NCBI RefSeq assembly: GCF_029625215.1
Contig: NZ_CP121197.1
Span: 620,001-684,000 of the forward strand
Length of the DNA stretch: 64,000 nt
Direction of reading: 5' to 3'
From: Aurantibacillus circumpalustris
GTDB taxonomy: Bacteria > Bacteroidota > Bacteroidia > B-17B0 > Aurantibacillaceae
Shown here: one piece after another, positions 8,217 through 16,405 of the stretch
Layout of the letters: each line of letters opens with the position of its first letter
How positions within the stretch are numbered: position 1 is the stretch's first letter
Program-made: the position numbers and the translations under genes
Notes under the pieces: generated by a model
Databases searched by the model: none
The model's input: the letters and a program-made list of their open reading frames with translations, nothing else
What the model was told of the DNA's origin: nothing

Positions 8217-8642
8217 GCCTTGATCTTAATGGATCAGTTCTGACTACCGTATCCCAGTGTTGCTCATGCGTAACTGTCGGCGTATGGTTTTATTCTTTCC
8301 CCCAATGCAGTCAATATATTTATTAAGCGCGAGGATCAATTATAGTAACTGTATTTAAGGAACAAATTCTATGCCAAATAAAAAATCATTGATATATGGC
8401 CGAATCTTAATACAAATTTAGACAGAATACGTTGTTTTATTCACATGAATGTATTAATTAATTGTAATTAATCATATTTCGTCTTTTTTTATCTAAGTAT
8501 CCACTTCATTGATATTCAAAGAGATTAACAGGATCAATTCAACTAAAATTTAGATTTATTAACCTTCTTTAGAAAAATTCCCGACTTAAAAAAACCTTTC
8601 GTTCATAAAAATTTGTTGAAGTTTATACCATAAAATTCCCAA
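8217..8642. other. 426-base non-coding gap before cheR
   Basis: AT-rich sequence with no reading frame of note and no RNA gene I can recognise. It must hold the cheR promoter, but I see no clear TTG/TAnnTTTG pair. Confidence 0.5.
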
Positions 8643-9449
8643 ATGCTCAACGACGAAGAGATTAATATCATACTAAAAGATTTACTTGAACTTTATTATT
8701 ACGATTTCAATTATTACTCAAGAGATTCTTTTAAGAGAAGAATCAACCGCTTATTTAAACTCGAAAAATTTCAATCGTTTTCTGAATTTAGAAACAGATT
8801 AAGAACTGATAAAAGTTACATTGATCATTTTATAGATCGCATTACTGTAAACGTTACAGAAATGTTTCGCGATGTAAACTTTTTTAAAGAGTTGAGAAAA
8901 GAAGTTATTCCTAAATTAGCGAAGCGCCCTTTTATCAAAGTATGGCATGCGGGTTGTTCAACGGGTGAAGAAGTATACTCAGTTGCTATTCTTTTACATG
9001 AGGCAGGCTTACTCGAAAAATCTGAAATTTACGCAACTGACATTAATCCTCATGTGCTTACCAAAGCAAGAGCTGGAATATTTCCGGTGAGTCTTATGCA
9101 GCTTTATTCGAAAAATTACTCACTCTCAGGTGGAGAGAATAATTTTAATTCCTATTACACCACCACCCCTTTAGGAGAGAAATTTAATAACACGTTTAGT
9201 TCACGAATGACGTTTAGTTCTCATAGCCTTGCCAACGAGGGATACATTAAACATTTCGATTTAATTGTTTGTCGAAATGTATTAATATATTTCGATAAGG
9301 CATTGCAAGAGAGAGCTTTTCAATTATTTAATATTAGTATGTCGCCAAATTCGTTTTTAGCGCTTGGAGAAAAAGAGACCATCAAATTCTCAGGTATTGC
9401 TTTAAAATATACTCAGCTTGGGACGGAAAAAATTTGGAAGAAAAACTAG
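8643..9449 (+). CDS. cheR: CheR-type protein-glutamate O-methyltransferase
   Basis: 268 residues. The N-terminal helical CheR domain is followed by a SAM-dependent methyltransferase. The SAM loop WHAGCSTGEEVYS is near residue 101, the acidic YATDINPHVL follows, and LIVCRNVLIYFDK near residue 205 is the family catalytic-region signature. It would methylate glutamates of a receptor, or act on a histidine-kinase system as many stand-alone CheR proteins do. No cheA, cheB, cheW or receptor gene lies in the window, so its partner is unknown. Confidence 0.9.
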   Translation: MLNDEEINIILKDLLELYYYDFNYYSRDSFKRRINRLFKLEKFQSFSEFRNRLRTDKSYIDHFIDRITVNVTEMFRDVNFFKELRKEVIPKLAKRPFIKVWHAGCSTGEEVYSVAILLHEAGLLEKSEIYATDINPHVLTKARAGIFPVSLMQLYSKNYSLSGGENNFNSYYTTTPLGEKFNNTFSSRMTFSSHSLANEGYIKHFDLIVCRNVLIYFDKALQERAFQLFNISMSPNSFLALGEKETIKFSGIALKYTQLGTEKIWKKN

Positions 9450-9629
9450 TTTGCCTCAACATCCACTTATCTCAGCCAAGTATGCGATTATGAAGGCAAT
9501 TGTTGAGAGCTGCGCTAATAGAACCCACTATAAAGCCGCTGAGGATTATCAAGCGTTTTTTTGTTTTAATACAATGTCGTATATTTCATTTCTATTCTGG
9601 CAACAAAAAAAACATATACACAAGATGAA

Positions 9630-10160
9630 TTGATCATTCTCATTCGAGAGAAAAATCAAAAGGCCTTTTCATACTTATACGATAATTATTCAAAAGCTTT
9701 ATTCGGTGTTATTAATTCCGTTATAAATGATATAGAAGAAGCAGAAGATGTCCTTCAAAAAACTTTTTTAAAAATTTGGAATAATTTTGATTCTTACGAT
9801 ACCGCAAAGGGAAGGTTATATACCTGGATGTTAAATATTGCCAGAAACCTTGCCATAGACAGTACTCGCTCAAAACACGAAAAAATAAAATCTAAAATCC
9901 ATAGTACCTCCGACAACGTATATAAGTTCGAAAACATTTTACGCACTGAAGATAATACCCATGACACTATTGGTCTAAACACAATTTTAAATGGTTTAAA
10001 AGAAGATCATAAGTCGATTATTGACTTGGCTTATTTTGAAGGATACACACAAGAAGAAATTTCTAAAAAGCTCAACTTACCTTTAGGCACGGTTAAAACA
10101 AAGGTTAGGCAAGCTCTGCTTAAATTAAGGGAGCTCGCAAAAAAAGAAATCATAAATTGA
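9630..10160 (+). CDS. ECF-family RNA polymerase sigma factor
   Basis: 176 residues from a TTG. Region 2 (FSYLYDNYSKALFGVI, then EDVLQKTFLKIWNNF) and region 4 (EGYTQEEISKKLNLPLGTVKTKVRQALLKL, a helix-turn-helix) are clear, so it directs RNA polymerase to a specific regulon. No ATG precedes it in frame. Family comparison suggests translation could begin upstream, around a CTG at 9597 (LATKKTYTQDELI...), because the TTG start trims the usual N-terminus. Its stop overlaps the start of the anti-sigma gene (TTGA), so the pair is translationally coupled. Confidence 0.88.
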   Translation: MIILIREKNQKAFSYLYDNYSKALFGVINSVINDIEEAEDVLQKTFLKIWNNFDSYDTAKGRLYTWMLNIARNLAIDSTRSKHEKIKSKIHSTSDNVYKFENILRTEDNTHDTIGLNTILNGLKEDHKSIIDLAYFEGYTQEEISKKLNLPLGTVKTKVRQALLKLRELAKKEIIN

Positions 10161-10969
10161 ATAGTAAGGAAGTCATATCATCTGGTTTATTAGAAAGCTA
10201 TGTTTTAGGTATCAGTACTAAAGAGGAAACGGCTTTGATAAACACTTTATGCAAGGAAAACTCAGAACTACTAAAAGAAATTGAATCCATTGAAGAAACC
10301 CTCATTGATTTTTCTTCAAAACTATCACCACCAATAAACACCGATCTTAAAGAAAAAATTTCCACACAGCTTAATTTTATTGCTGAAGATTCACCAATTG
10401 CCAAAGTAATTTCTATAAAAAACGAAACAGAAGGAAGGCTTAGCATTTATAAACTAGGTATTGCGGCAAGTTTACTTTTATTTCTTACTAGCTTAATGTA
10501 TAATGTTCAGCTCAATCATAAATTAAGTAAAGTGAATTTAGAGCTAGCGCAATTAAATGAGACAAAGTCTTATTTGGCTGATGAACTTAAAATTCAACAA
10601 GCTTCATTAAAGAGCATGGATACTGAATTAGAGATTCTTTCTAATCCAAAAGTAAAAACCATTGCTTTAAACGGCATGAACTCTTTGGATAAAAAAACTG
10701 CCATGATTCATATGAACATGGAAACACACGATGTGTATTTTAATGCGAGCTCTCTGCCAAATTCTCCTACCGACAAACAATACCAGCTTTGGGCAATTGT
10801 TGATGGAAAACCTATTGATGCTGGAATGATTGACATGCATAGTACCGCTTCGGTATTTCAAAAAATGAAATCTGTTTCAGGAGCTCAGGCATTTGCTGTT
10901 ACCATCGAAAACATGGGCGGTAGCCCTGTTCCCACCATGAAGACTATGTGTTTGTTAGGGAATGTTTAA
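10157..10969 (+). CDS. RskA-type anti-sigma factor
   Basis: 270 residues starting with TTG, overlapping the sigma stop by three bases. The N-terminal 90 residues are the cytoplasmic sigma-binding part (SGLLESYVLGISTKEETALI). They lack the His-x3-Cys-x2-Cys zinc motif. One membrane segment lies near residue 98 (IAASLLLFLTSLMYNV). A coiled coil follows, then the periplasmic RskA domain with KQYQLWAIVDGKPIDAGMID and FAVTIENMGGSPVPT. Such proteins hold the sigma factor inactive until cleaved or triggered by envelope signals. The pairing and domains make the call firm; the inducing signal is unknown. Confidence 0.9.
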   Translation: MNSKEVISSGLLESYVLGISTKEETALINTLCKENSELLKEIESIEETLIDFSSKLSPPINTDLKEKISTQLNFIAEDSPIAKVISIKNETEGRLSIYKLGIAASLLLFLTSLMYNVQLNHKLSKVNLELAQLNETKSYLADELKIQQASLKSMDTELEILSNPKVKTIALNGMNSLDKKTAMIHMNMETHDVYFNASSLPNSPTDKQYQLWAIVDGKPIDAGMIDMHSTASVFQKMKSVSGAQAFAVTIENMGGSPVPTMKTMCLLGNV

Positions 10970-10980
10970 GTAATTTAGAC

Positions 10981-11078
10981 ACAGAGGGTCAGAGGCACAA
11001 AGTCACAGAGAGATTATTTTTCACACGAACACTTTGCTTTTCTCTGTGGAACTCCTTTACTCATTTAACTCTGTGGTA
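10981..11078. repeat. nested CACAGAG/CTCTGTG inverted repeats
   Basis: ACACAGAG at 10981 pairs with CTCTGTGG at 11071, and CACAGAGA at 11006 pairs with TCTCTGTG ending at 11050. Together they make a nested hairpin between the convergent anti-sigma and hemE genes. Similar CACAGAG-type intergenic elements recur in Bacteroidota. It may serve as a bidirectional terminator. Confidence 0.5.
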
Positions 11079-11092
11079 AAATTGAAAGCACA

Positions 11093-12115
11093 TTACCACT
11101 TATACTCTTTCACCACATTCACAAACAACTTTACTTTTTCTTTATCAAGATCAGGATATAAACCATGTCCTAAATTGCAGATGTAACGATCCTTACCAAA
11201 GGCCTTAAGCATATTATGAGCTTCCGAAATAATTTTTTTCTCATCCGCGTATAACAAACATGGATCAGCATTCCCTTGTAAGGTTTTATTCCCCGCCTGT
11301 GCTCGGGCTGTTTTTGGATCAATCGTCCAATCTAAACCAATAGAAGAACAAGACGTTTCAGAAATTTTCTTTACCGAATAATGCGCATCCTTTGCAAACA
11401 CTGTCACAGAAACTAAAGGTGAAAGGGCATCGCAAATTTTCGAAATATATTTTAAAGAAAACTCGTAATACATTGCTTCACTTAATACACCTGCCCACGA
11501 ATCAAAAAGTTGCAATAAATCTGCACCGGCGGCAACCTGACCTTTTAAATAATTAATCGTGCTTTGAGTAATTTTTTCCAATAGCAAATGAGCAGCTTCT
11601 GGTTGCGTGTATAAAAATTGTTTTGCCTTGCTAAAAGTTTTGCTTCCGCTTCCCTCAATCATGTAAGCAAATAAAGTCCAGGGTGCTCCAGCGAATCCAA
11701 TTAAAGGAACCCGATCATTCAATCCCTTTTTCGTTAGTTGAAGTGCTTTCATCACATAATCCAAATCACCTGCTTCGGCAATTTTTAACTTTTCCACATC
11801 ACTTTTATTCTTAACCGTATTTTCAAACCAAGGACCTTTTGCTTCTATCATCTGGTAAGGAAGACCCATTGCTTCCGGTATCACTAAAATATCGCTAAAA
11901 ATGATGGCTGCATCCACACCCAATATATCAACCGGCTGGATAGTTACTTCACAAGCTAGTTCCGGATTTTTAACAAATTCTATAAAATTCTTTGTTTTAG
12001 CACGTGTAGCACGGTATTCAGGTAACACTCTACCTGCCTGACGCATTAGCCATACGGGAGCACGTTCAACTTCTTCGCCTTTAGCTGCTCTTAAGAGCAA
12101 ATCGTTTTTTAACAT
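11093..12115 (-). CDS. hemE: uroporphyrinogen decarboxylase
   Basis: 340 residues, full length. The signature [17 protein letters not shown] near residue 22 carries the substrate-binding Arg residues. [12 protein letters not shown] supplies the catalytic Asp, and the end [18 protein letters not shown] is typical. HemE decarboxylates the four acetate side chains of uroporphyrinogen III to give coproporphyrinogen III in cytoplasmic heme synthesis. It stands alone here, away from other hem genes, and is divergent from the M1 peptidase. A small perfect hairpin sits in its leader. Confidence 0.96.
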   Translation of the reverse strand: MLKNDLLLRAAKGEEVERAPVWLMRQAGRVLPEYRATRAKTKNFIEFVKNPELACEVTIQPVDILGVDAAIIFSDILVIPEAMGLPYQMIEAKGPWFENTVKNKSDVEKLKIAEAGDLDYVMKALQLTKKGLNDRVPLIGFAGAPWTLFAYMIEGSGSKTFSKAKQFLYTQPEAAHLLLEKITQSTINYLKGQVAAGADLLQLFDSWAGVLSEAMYYEFSLKYISKICDALSPLVSVTVFAKDAHYSVKKISETSCSSIGLDWTIDPKTARAQAGNKTLQGNADPCLLYADEKKIISEAHNMLKAFGKDRYICNLGHGLYPDLDKEKVKLFVNVVKEYKW

Positions 12116-12129
12116 GGGGCGAAGTTACA

Positions 12130-12148
12130 CTGTAATTTTTCATTACAG
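12130..12148. repeat. small hairpin in hemE leader
   Basis: CTGTAAT and ATTACAG form a perfect 7-bp stem around a 5-base loop, 15-33 bases before the hemE start. It could be an operator or a leader hairpin; nothing further can be shown. Confidence 0.3.
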
Positions 12149-12254
12149 AAATAAAAAAATGGCAACCAGGTACCAATTTTGACAATTGTTTTTTGAATAA
12201 TAGCTGTATATTGCCGGTTAAACGCAGGGTACGAACCTGTATATAAAACTACCA

Positions 12255-14258
12255 ATGAAAAATATATTATTTTCAGTAGCAATTTTTTTTGCAACTATTG
12301 TAAGCGCACAACAACATGCCTGCTCAAAAATTAAACAGGCTTCTGCGGCACGCCAAATAAACATTCAGGCAAAAATGATGGCCCAATCTCCGCAGCTTTC
12401 GCATGAATTAGCGTATGACGTAAAATTTGTGCATTTAAATGTGAATGTTGAGCGCATAAACAAAAACATTAGTGGTGGGGTTAAAACTGTAGCTACTGTT
12501 ACCATTGCGGCAATGGATACTTTTATGACTTTACTTCACCAAAATCTTATTTTAGATTCAGTGCGTCTTAATGGAGTATTGATGGCTATGATAAGACAAG
12601 ATAGTATTGTAAAAACCGGACTTTCATCACCACTTGCTAACGGTTCTTCATTTACCGTAAATGTATTTTATCATGGAACTCCTCCAAATGGTGGATCTGC
12701 CATTGGAAGCGGATTTAGCAACGCTACCTCTCCATCATGGGGCAATCAAGCTACCTGGAGTTTAAGTGAAAGTCTTGTTGCATACCACTGGTGGCCTTGT
12801 AAACAAATTTTAACCGATAAAATTGATTCCAGTTGGGTTTATATCACAACCGATTCTCTAAATAAAGCCGGATCAAATGGTCTTCTTCAAAACGTAGTGA
12901 CCATTGGGAATAAAAAACGTTACGAGTGGAAATCCAGAACACCAATTGCATATTATCTGATTTCAGTAGCGGTAGCAAAATACAAAGAGTATAATTTATA
13001 CGCTAAGCCACAATACCTGTTAAACGACTCTATTCTTATACAGAACTATATTTACGATAACGCGATTAACAGTACTAATTTTATTAACGGTCAAAAAATA
13101 CAATTGGATAAAATGCCCCAAGTGCTAGCGTTTGAAAGTGATATGTATGGCATGTACCCATTTTACAAAGAAAAATATGGTCATTGCATGGCACCACTAA
13201 GTGGTGGAATGGAACATCAAACAATGACCACGGTTGGCTTTTTTGACTATTATGTTAACGCTCATGAGCTTGGACATCAATGGTGGGGAGACAATGTAAC
13301 CTGTAAGAGTTGGGCTGATATATGGATCAATGAAGGGTTCGCGTCCTACACAGAACATTTAGTTGCTCAATACTTAGATGCACCTAATTTTGCTCCTAAC
13401 TTAAATTCAGCCCACATTAACGTGATGACTCAACCGGGAGGAAGTATCTTTTTTACAGGAACGGACACGCTTAACTCAACTAGAATTTTTGATTCCCGTT
13501 TAACCTATGATAAAGGTGGAGCCATCATTCATTCCCTTCGTTTTTTAACCAACGATGATTCTCTTTGGTTTAATACCTTGCGTGGATTTCAAAATACTTA
13601 TCAGAACAGCACTGCTTCTGCAATAGACTTCCAAAATTATTATCAAACACAAACCGGAATTAATCCAACACAGTTTTTTAATCAATGGTATTACGGACAA
13701 GGGTATCCAACCTTTAATGTAAAATATAATTATACCGGCACACAAATAATCATCAAAAGTACTCAGTCAGTTAGTTCACCAATTGCAACACCATTATTTA
13801 TAACACCGTTAGAATATAAAATAGGTCGTGTAGGGCTTCCTGATACTACGATACGAGTGATGCACAGCAACAGCGTTGAAATATATACCATTAGTTTAAG
13901 CGGTACAGTTACAGGTGTGGCTTGTGATCCCAATAATTGGATTATTAACAAGGTGGTTGGACCAACACGTGATGCAACATTAGGAGTAGATGTGGTGGTA
14001 GGCATCGACGAATTAAATTCTTTTAATCAAATTAAGATTGGTCCTAATCCGACAAAAGGATTAATAAGGATCAACAATGAGGCGGAAGCAAAAGGAACAA
14101 TTAAAATTTTTGATTTGAATGGAAAACTTCTTTTAGAAAAATTGCTTGTTTCTGATACCAGCGTCGATCTTGGAAATTATGCATCAGGAATCTATTTGAT
14201 TAAAATTTACGATCAAAAAAACGAGGAACGTTTTTCGCAAAAGGTGATTAAGGAATAA
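12255..14258 (+). CDS. secreted M1 family aminopeptidase with T9SS sorting domain
   Basis: 667 residues. A signal peptide (MKNILFSVAIFFATIVSAQ) precedes an M1 N-terminal beta domain. The gluzincin zinc site is HELGHQWWGD near residue 337, with the third ligand in WINEGFAS about 19 residues later. The substrate-binding GAMEN-type loop reads SGGMEHQT. The last 75 residues form a type IX sorting domain (IGPNPTKG, FDLNGKLLLEK, ASGIYLIKI). It should be exported by Sec, passed across the outer membrane by T9SS and attached or released. It would trim amino acids from peptides outside the cell. The M1 C-terminal helical domain is short. Confidence 0.9.
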   Translation: MKNILFSVAIFFATIVSAQQHACSKIKQASAARQINIQAKMMAQSPQLSHELAYDVKFVHLNVNVERINKNISGGVKTVATVTIAAMDTFMTLLHQNLILDSVRLNGVLMAMIRQDSIVKTGLSSPLANGSSFTVNVFYHGTPPNGGSAIGSGFSNATSPSWGNQATWSLSESLVAYHWWPCKQILTDKIDSSWVYITTDSLNKAGSNGLLQNVVTIGNKKRYEWKSRTPIAYYLISVAVAKYKEYNLYAKPQYLLNDSILIQNYIYDNAINSTNFINGQKIQLDKMPQVLAFESDMYGMYPFYKEKYGHCMAPLSGGMEHQTMTTVGFFDYYVNAHELGHQWWGDNVTCKSWADIWINEGFASYTEHLVAQYLDAPNFAPNLNSAHINVMTQPGGSIFFTGTDTLNSTRIFDSRLTYDKGGAIIHSLRFLTNDDSLWFNTLRGFQNTYQNSTASAIDFQNYYQTQTGINPTQFFNQWYYGQGYPTFNVKYNYTGTQIIIKSTQSVSSPIATPLFITPLEYKIGRVGLPDTTIRVMHSNSVEIYTISLSGTVTGVACDPNNWIINKVVGPTRDATLGVDVVVGIDELNSFNQIKIGPNPTKGLIRINNEAEAKGTIKIFDLNGKLLLEKLLVSDTSVDLGNYASGIYLIKIYDQKNEERFSQKVIKE

Positions 14259-14410
14259 ATTTTTAGTGATTTTGTTTTGCTAATCTAGCAGCGTGATAAA
14301 ATTTCATATTCTATTTAAATTCCCCTATAGCTTGAAATCCCTTCAAACACTTAATCGCAGACAATTCTTTTTTTGAACTGTCTGTTTAAGGTTAAAAACA
14401 CTACCTTAAC

Positions 14411-15463
14411 ATGATGGATGATGAAAAACCAAAACCAGAACGTCGCGTAAGATATAAAGGAACACACCCAAAAGCCTTTAAAGAAAAATACAAAGAACTT
14501 CAGCCGGAAAATTACACAGATGATGTTGCCAAGGTCATTCAACAAGGTCGCACTCCCGCAGGGATGCACCGTTCTATTTGTGTTAATGAGATTATAGACT
14601 TCCTTAAAATTAGTCCGGGTCAAATTGGATTAGATGCTACTTTAGGTTATGGTGGACACAGTGCTGAGATACTCAAACACTTAGCGCCGGGAGGACTTTT
14701 ATATGCTACAGATGTAGATCCCTTTGAATTACCGCTTACCAGAAACCGTTTGGCAGCTCTCGGTTTTGGACCGGAAGCAGTCATCATTAAAAAAATGAAT
14801 TTTTCTGGAATCGATCAAATAGCCGCGGAAGCTGGCCCTTTAAATTTTGTTTTGGCAGATCTTGGAGTTTCTTCCATGCAAATAGATAATCCTGAAAGAG
14901 GATTTTCATTTAAGGTGGAAGGACCTCTAGACTTAAGGCTTAATCCAAAGAGTGGAATGTCGGCTGCTGATTTTTTAAAAACAGTTACACTCGACTATTT
15001 GGAACATATTTTTGCCACCAATTCAGATGAGCAATTTTCAGAACAAATTGCGGAAGCCATTATTTCTGCGCGCGCAAAAGGAAAAACGATAACCACCACC
15101 ACACAACTTCAAATACTAATTAAAGAGACACTTAAATTTCTTCCACAAACAACCCGCATGGAAGAGGCTAAGAAATCTTGCCAGCGTTGTTTTCAAGCTT
15201 TAAGGATAGAAGTGAACGATGAGTTTGGAGCCTTGGATAAATTTCTCGAAAAATTACCCGATGCGCTTGCTGAAGGAGGGCGCGTTGCCATTCTTTCGTT
15301 TCATTCGGGTGAAGACCGCAGAGTAAAAAAATCTTTTCAAAGTTTATTTCGTGAAGGTATTTATAGCGAAGTAGCCCCTGATCCTATTCGCGCATCGGCT
15401 GAAGAGTGCAATACAAACCCACGCGCTAAGTCGGCTAAGTTGCGGTGGGCGATCAAGGCTTAA
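14411..15463 (+). CDS. rsmH: RsmH-type 16S rRNA (cytosine-N4) methyltransferase
   Basis: 350 residues. Family features are LDATLGYGGHSAEILKHL (SAM loop, about residue 77), LADLGVSSMQIDNPERGFSF, GPLDLRLN, the CQRCFQALRIEVNDE block and the C-terminal ILSFHSGEDRRVKKSF. RsmH methylates C1402 of 16S rRNA in the decoding centre. Two oddities are a charged N-terminal extension of about 50 residues, and a location away from mraZ, ftsL and the division cluster where rsmH normally sits. It could therefore be a second, divergent copy rather than the canonical enzyme. The motif RTPAGMHRSICVNEII replaces the usual HxPVLLxE start. Confidence 0.8.
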   Translation: MMDDEKPKPERRVRYKGTHPKAFKEKYKELQPENYTDDVAKVIQQGRTPAGMHRSICVNEIIDFLKISPGQIGLDATLGYGGHSAEILKHLAPGGLLYATDVDPFELPLTRNRLAALGFGPEAVIIKKMNFSGIDQIAAEAGPLNFVLADLGVSSMQIDNPERGFSFKVEGPLDLRLNPKSGMSAADFLKTVTLDYLEHIFATNSDEQFSEQIAEAIISARAKGKTITTTTQLQILIKETLKFLPQTTRMEEAKKSCQRCFQALRIEVNDEFGALDKFLEKLPDALAEGGRVAILSFHSGEDRRVKKSFQSLFREGIYSEVAPDPIRASAEECNTNPRAKSAKLRWAIKA

Positions 15464-15526
15464 GCAAATTCCCGTCACTCGTTGACACTCGGAGGGGATA
15501 AACTTCTCGTCCCTTCTTTATAGTAA

Positions 15527-15554
15527 ATAAAAAACCCGCTTAAAATAGCGGGTT
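15527..15554 (-). terminator. terminator of the tRNA-Leu gene
   Basis: AACCCGCT / AGCGGGTT stem with a 6-base loop. Read on the minus strand it ends in a T run, 9 bases beyond the 3' end of tRNA-Leu. Confidence 0.75.
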
Positions 15555-15562
15555 AGTAATAG

Positions 15563-15643
15563 TGCGGATGAAGGGACTCGAACCCCCACGCCTTGCGGCG
15601 CCAGATCCTAAGTCTGGTGCGGCTGCCATTACGCCACATCCGC
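15563..15643 (-). tRNA. tRNA-Leu (anticodon UAG)
   Basis: The minus-strand cloverleaf of 81 bases has a perfect acceptor stem GCGGATG/CATCCGC, discriminator A, anticodon stem CCAGA/TCTGG with loop CTTAGGA (anticodon TAG), a long class II variable arm (CGCCGCAAGGCG), and T arm GGGGGTTCGAGTCCC. CCA is not encoded. A terminator follows. Confidence 0.93.
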
Positions 15644-15729
15644 AAATTTAGGAGGTCAAATATACGGATTTTTTATAAAAGCGGCAAAATTTATTTGTGG
15701 TTAATTGGAATAAGACAAAGAAAGTGCTG

Positions 15730-15829
15730 GATTTTGCTGTTAGTAGAAGCCCCAGCAGGGGAAAAGGTAACAAACTTGTGCGAGAGCAGATTCCCGTCGA
15801 TAATAAAAAAACCCGCGTAGCGGTTTAGT
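15730..15829. repeat. degenerate fourth copy of the 97-bp repeat
   Basis: The stretch from AGCCCCAGCAGGGG through CAGATTCCCGTCGATAATAA to ACCCGCGTAGCGGTTTAGT aligns along its length with the 97-bp unit that follows. It has many substitutions and a broken central palindrome. It looks like an older, decayed copy. Confidence 0.6.
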
Positions 15830-16120
15830 GTGGCTCCGGCGGGCGGCAAAAGTTTGCAAACTTTTGAGCGAGCTCGTGCGCAAGCAGATTCCCGCCGATA
15901 ATGAAAAACCCGCGCAGCGGTTTAGTGTGGCTCCGGCGGGCGGCAAAAGTTTGCAAACTTTTGAGCGAGCTCGTGCGCAAGCAGATTCCCGCCGATAATG
16001 AAAAACCCGCGCAGCGGTTTAGTGTGGCTCCGGCGGGCGGCAAAAGTTTGCAAACTTTTGAGCGAGCTCGTGCGCAAGCAGATTCCCGCCGATAATGAAA
16101 AACCCGCGCAGCGGTTTAGT
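15830..16120. repeat. three 97-bp tandem repeats carrying tRNA-Arg 3' fragments
   Basis: Three copies start at 15830, 15927 and 16024 with exact 97-base spacing, and the intact tRNA-Arg gene starts at the next register, 16121. Each unit holds in order: 14 bases identical to the tRNA-Arg 3' acceptor/T-stem (GTGGCTCCGGCGGG), a perfect 20-bp palindrome CAAAAGTTTGCAAACTTTTG, a GAGCTC-centred dyad, an inverted T-arm fragment GATTCCCGCCG, and a terminator-like AACCCGCGCAGCGGTTT hairpin. The three copies are near identical, so the expansion is recent. There are no unique spacers, so this is not CRISPR. Confidence 0.9.
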
Positions 16121-16121
16121 G

Positions 16122-16193
16122 TGGCTCCGGCGGGAATCGAACCCGCATCTAAAGTTTAGGAAACTTCTATTCTATCCATTGAACTACGGTGCC
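16122..16193 (-). tRNA. tRNA-Arg (anticodon CCU) with a mismatched acceptor stem
   Basis: The minus-strand cloverleaf of 72 bases has D stem GTTC/GAAT, anticodon stem GAAGT/ACTTT with loop TTCCTAA (anticodon CCT), T arm GCGGG TTCGATT CCCGC, and discriminator A. The acceptor strands GGCACCG and CGGAGCC pair except for an A-A clash at position 4:69. The 3' strand is the same sequence that is repeated in the adjacent 97-bp array. No CCA is encoded. Confidence 0.88.
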
Positions 16194-16405
16194 AGTGCGT
16201 TAAAAATGCACCGCAAAAGTAACAAAACCTTAGTATTAAAGAAAGTTAATTGGTGTAAACTTGCGAGTTTGGGTAACTTCTATTTTAGTTCAATTCAATT
16301 AAGCCTCGCTTTGTATGGTTAAAATGCACTCGCTTGTATTCATCCGAATAATTATGCTGCTCGAAAGAAAAAATCGGTTCTTAAATCTTACTCAAAAAAA
16401 CAGAT

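Noticed and set aside
9418-9633. A 71-codon frame between cheR and the sigma gene
   Set aside because: It overlaps the end of cheR, shows no domain, and is explained by the sigma leader.
15830-16120. CRISPR array
   Set aside because: The units are contiguous and nearly identical with no unique spacers and no cas genes nearby.
16122-16193. Calling the tRNA-Arg a pseudogene
   Set aside because: Only one acceptor pair is mismatched and all other arms are intact, so it is probably still functional, although this needs testing.
15740-16322. Several 60-75-codon frames on both strands across the tandem array
   Set aside because: The 97-base period is not a multiple of three and the frames just reread the repeat and tRNA sequence.
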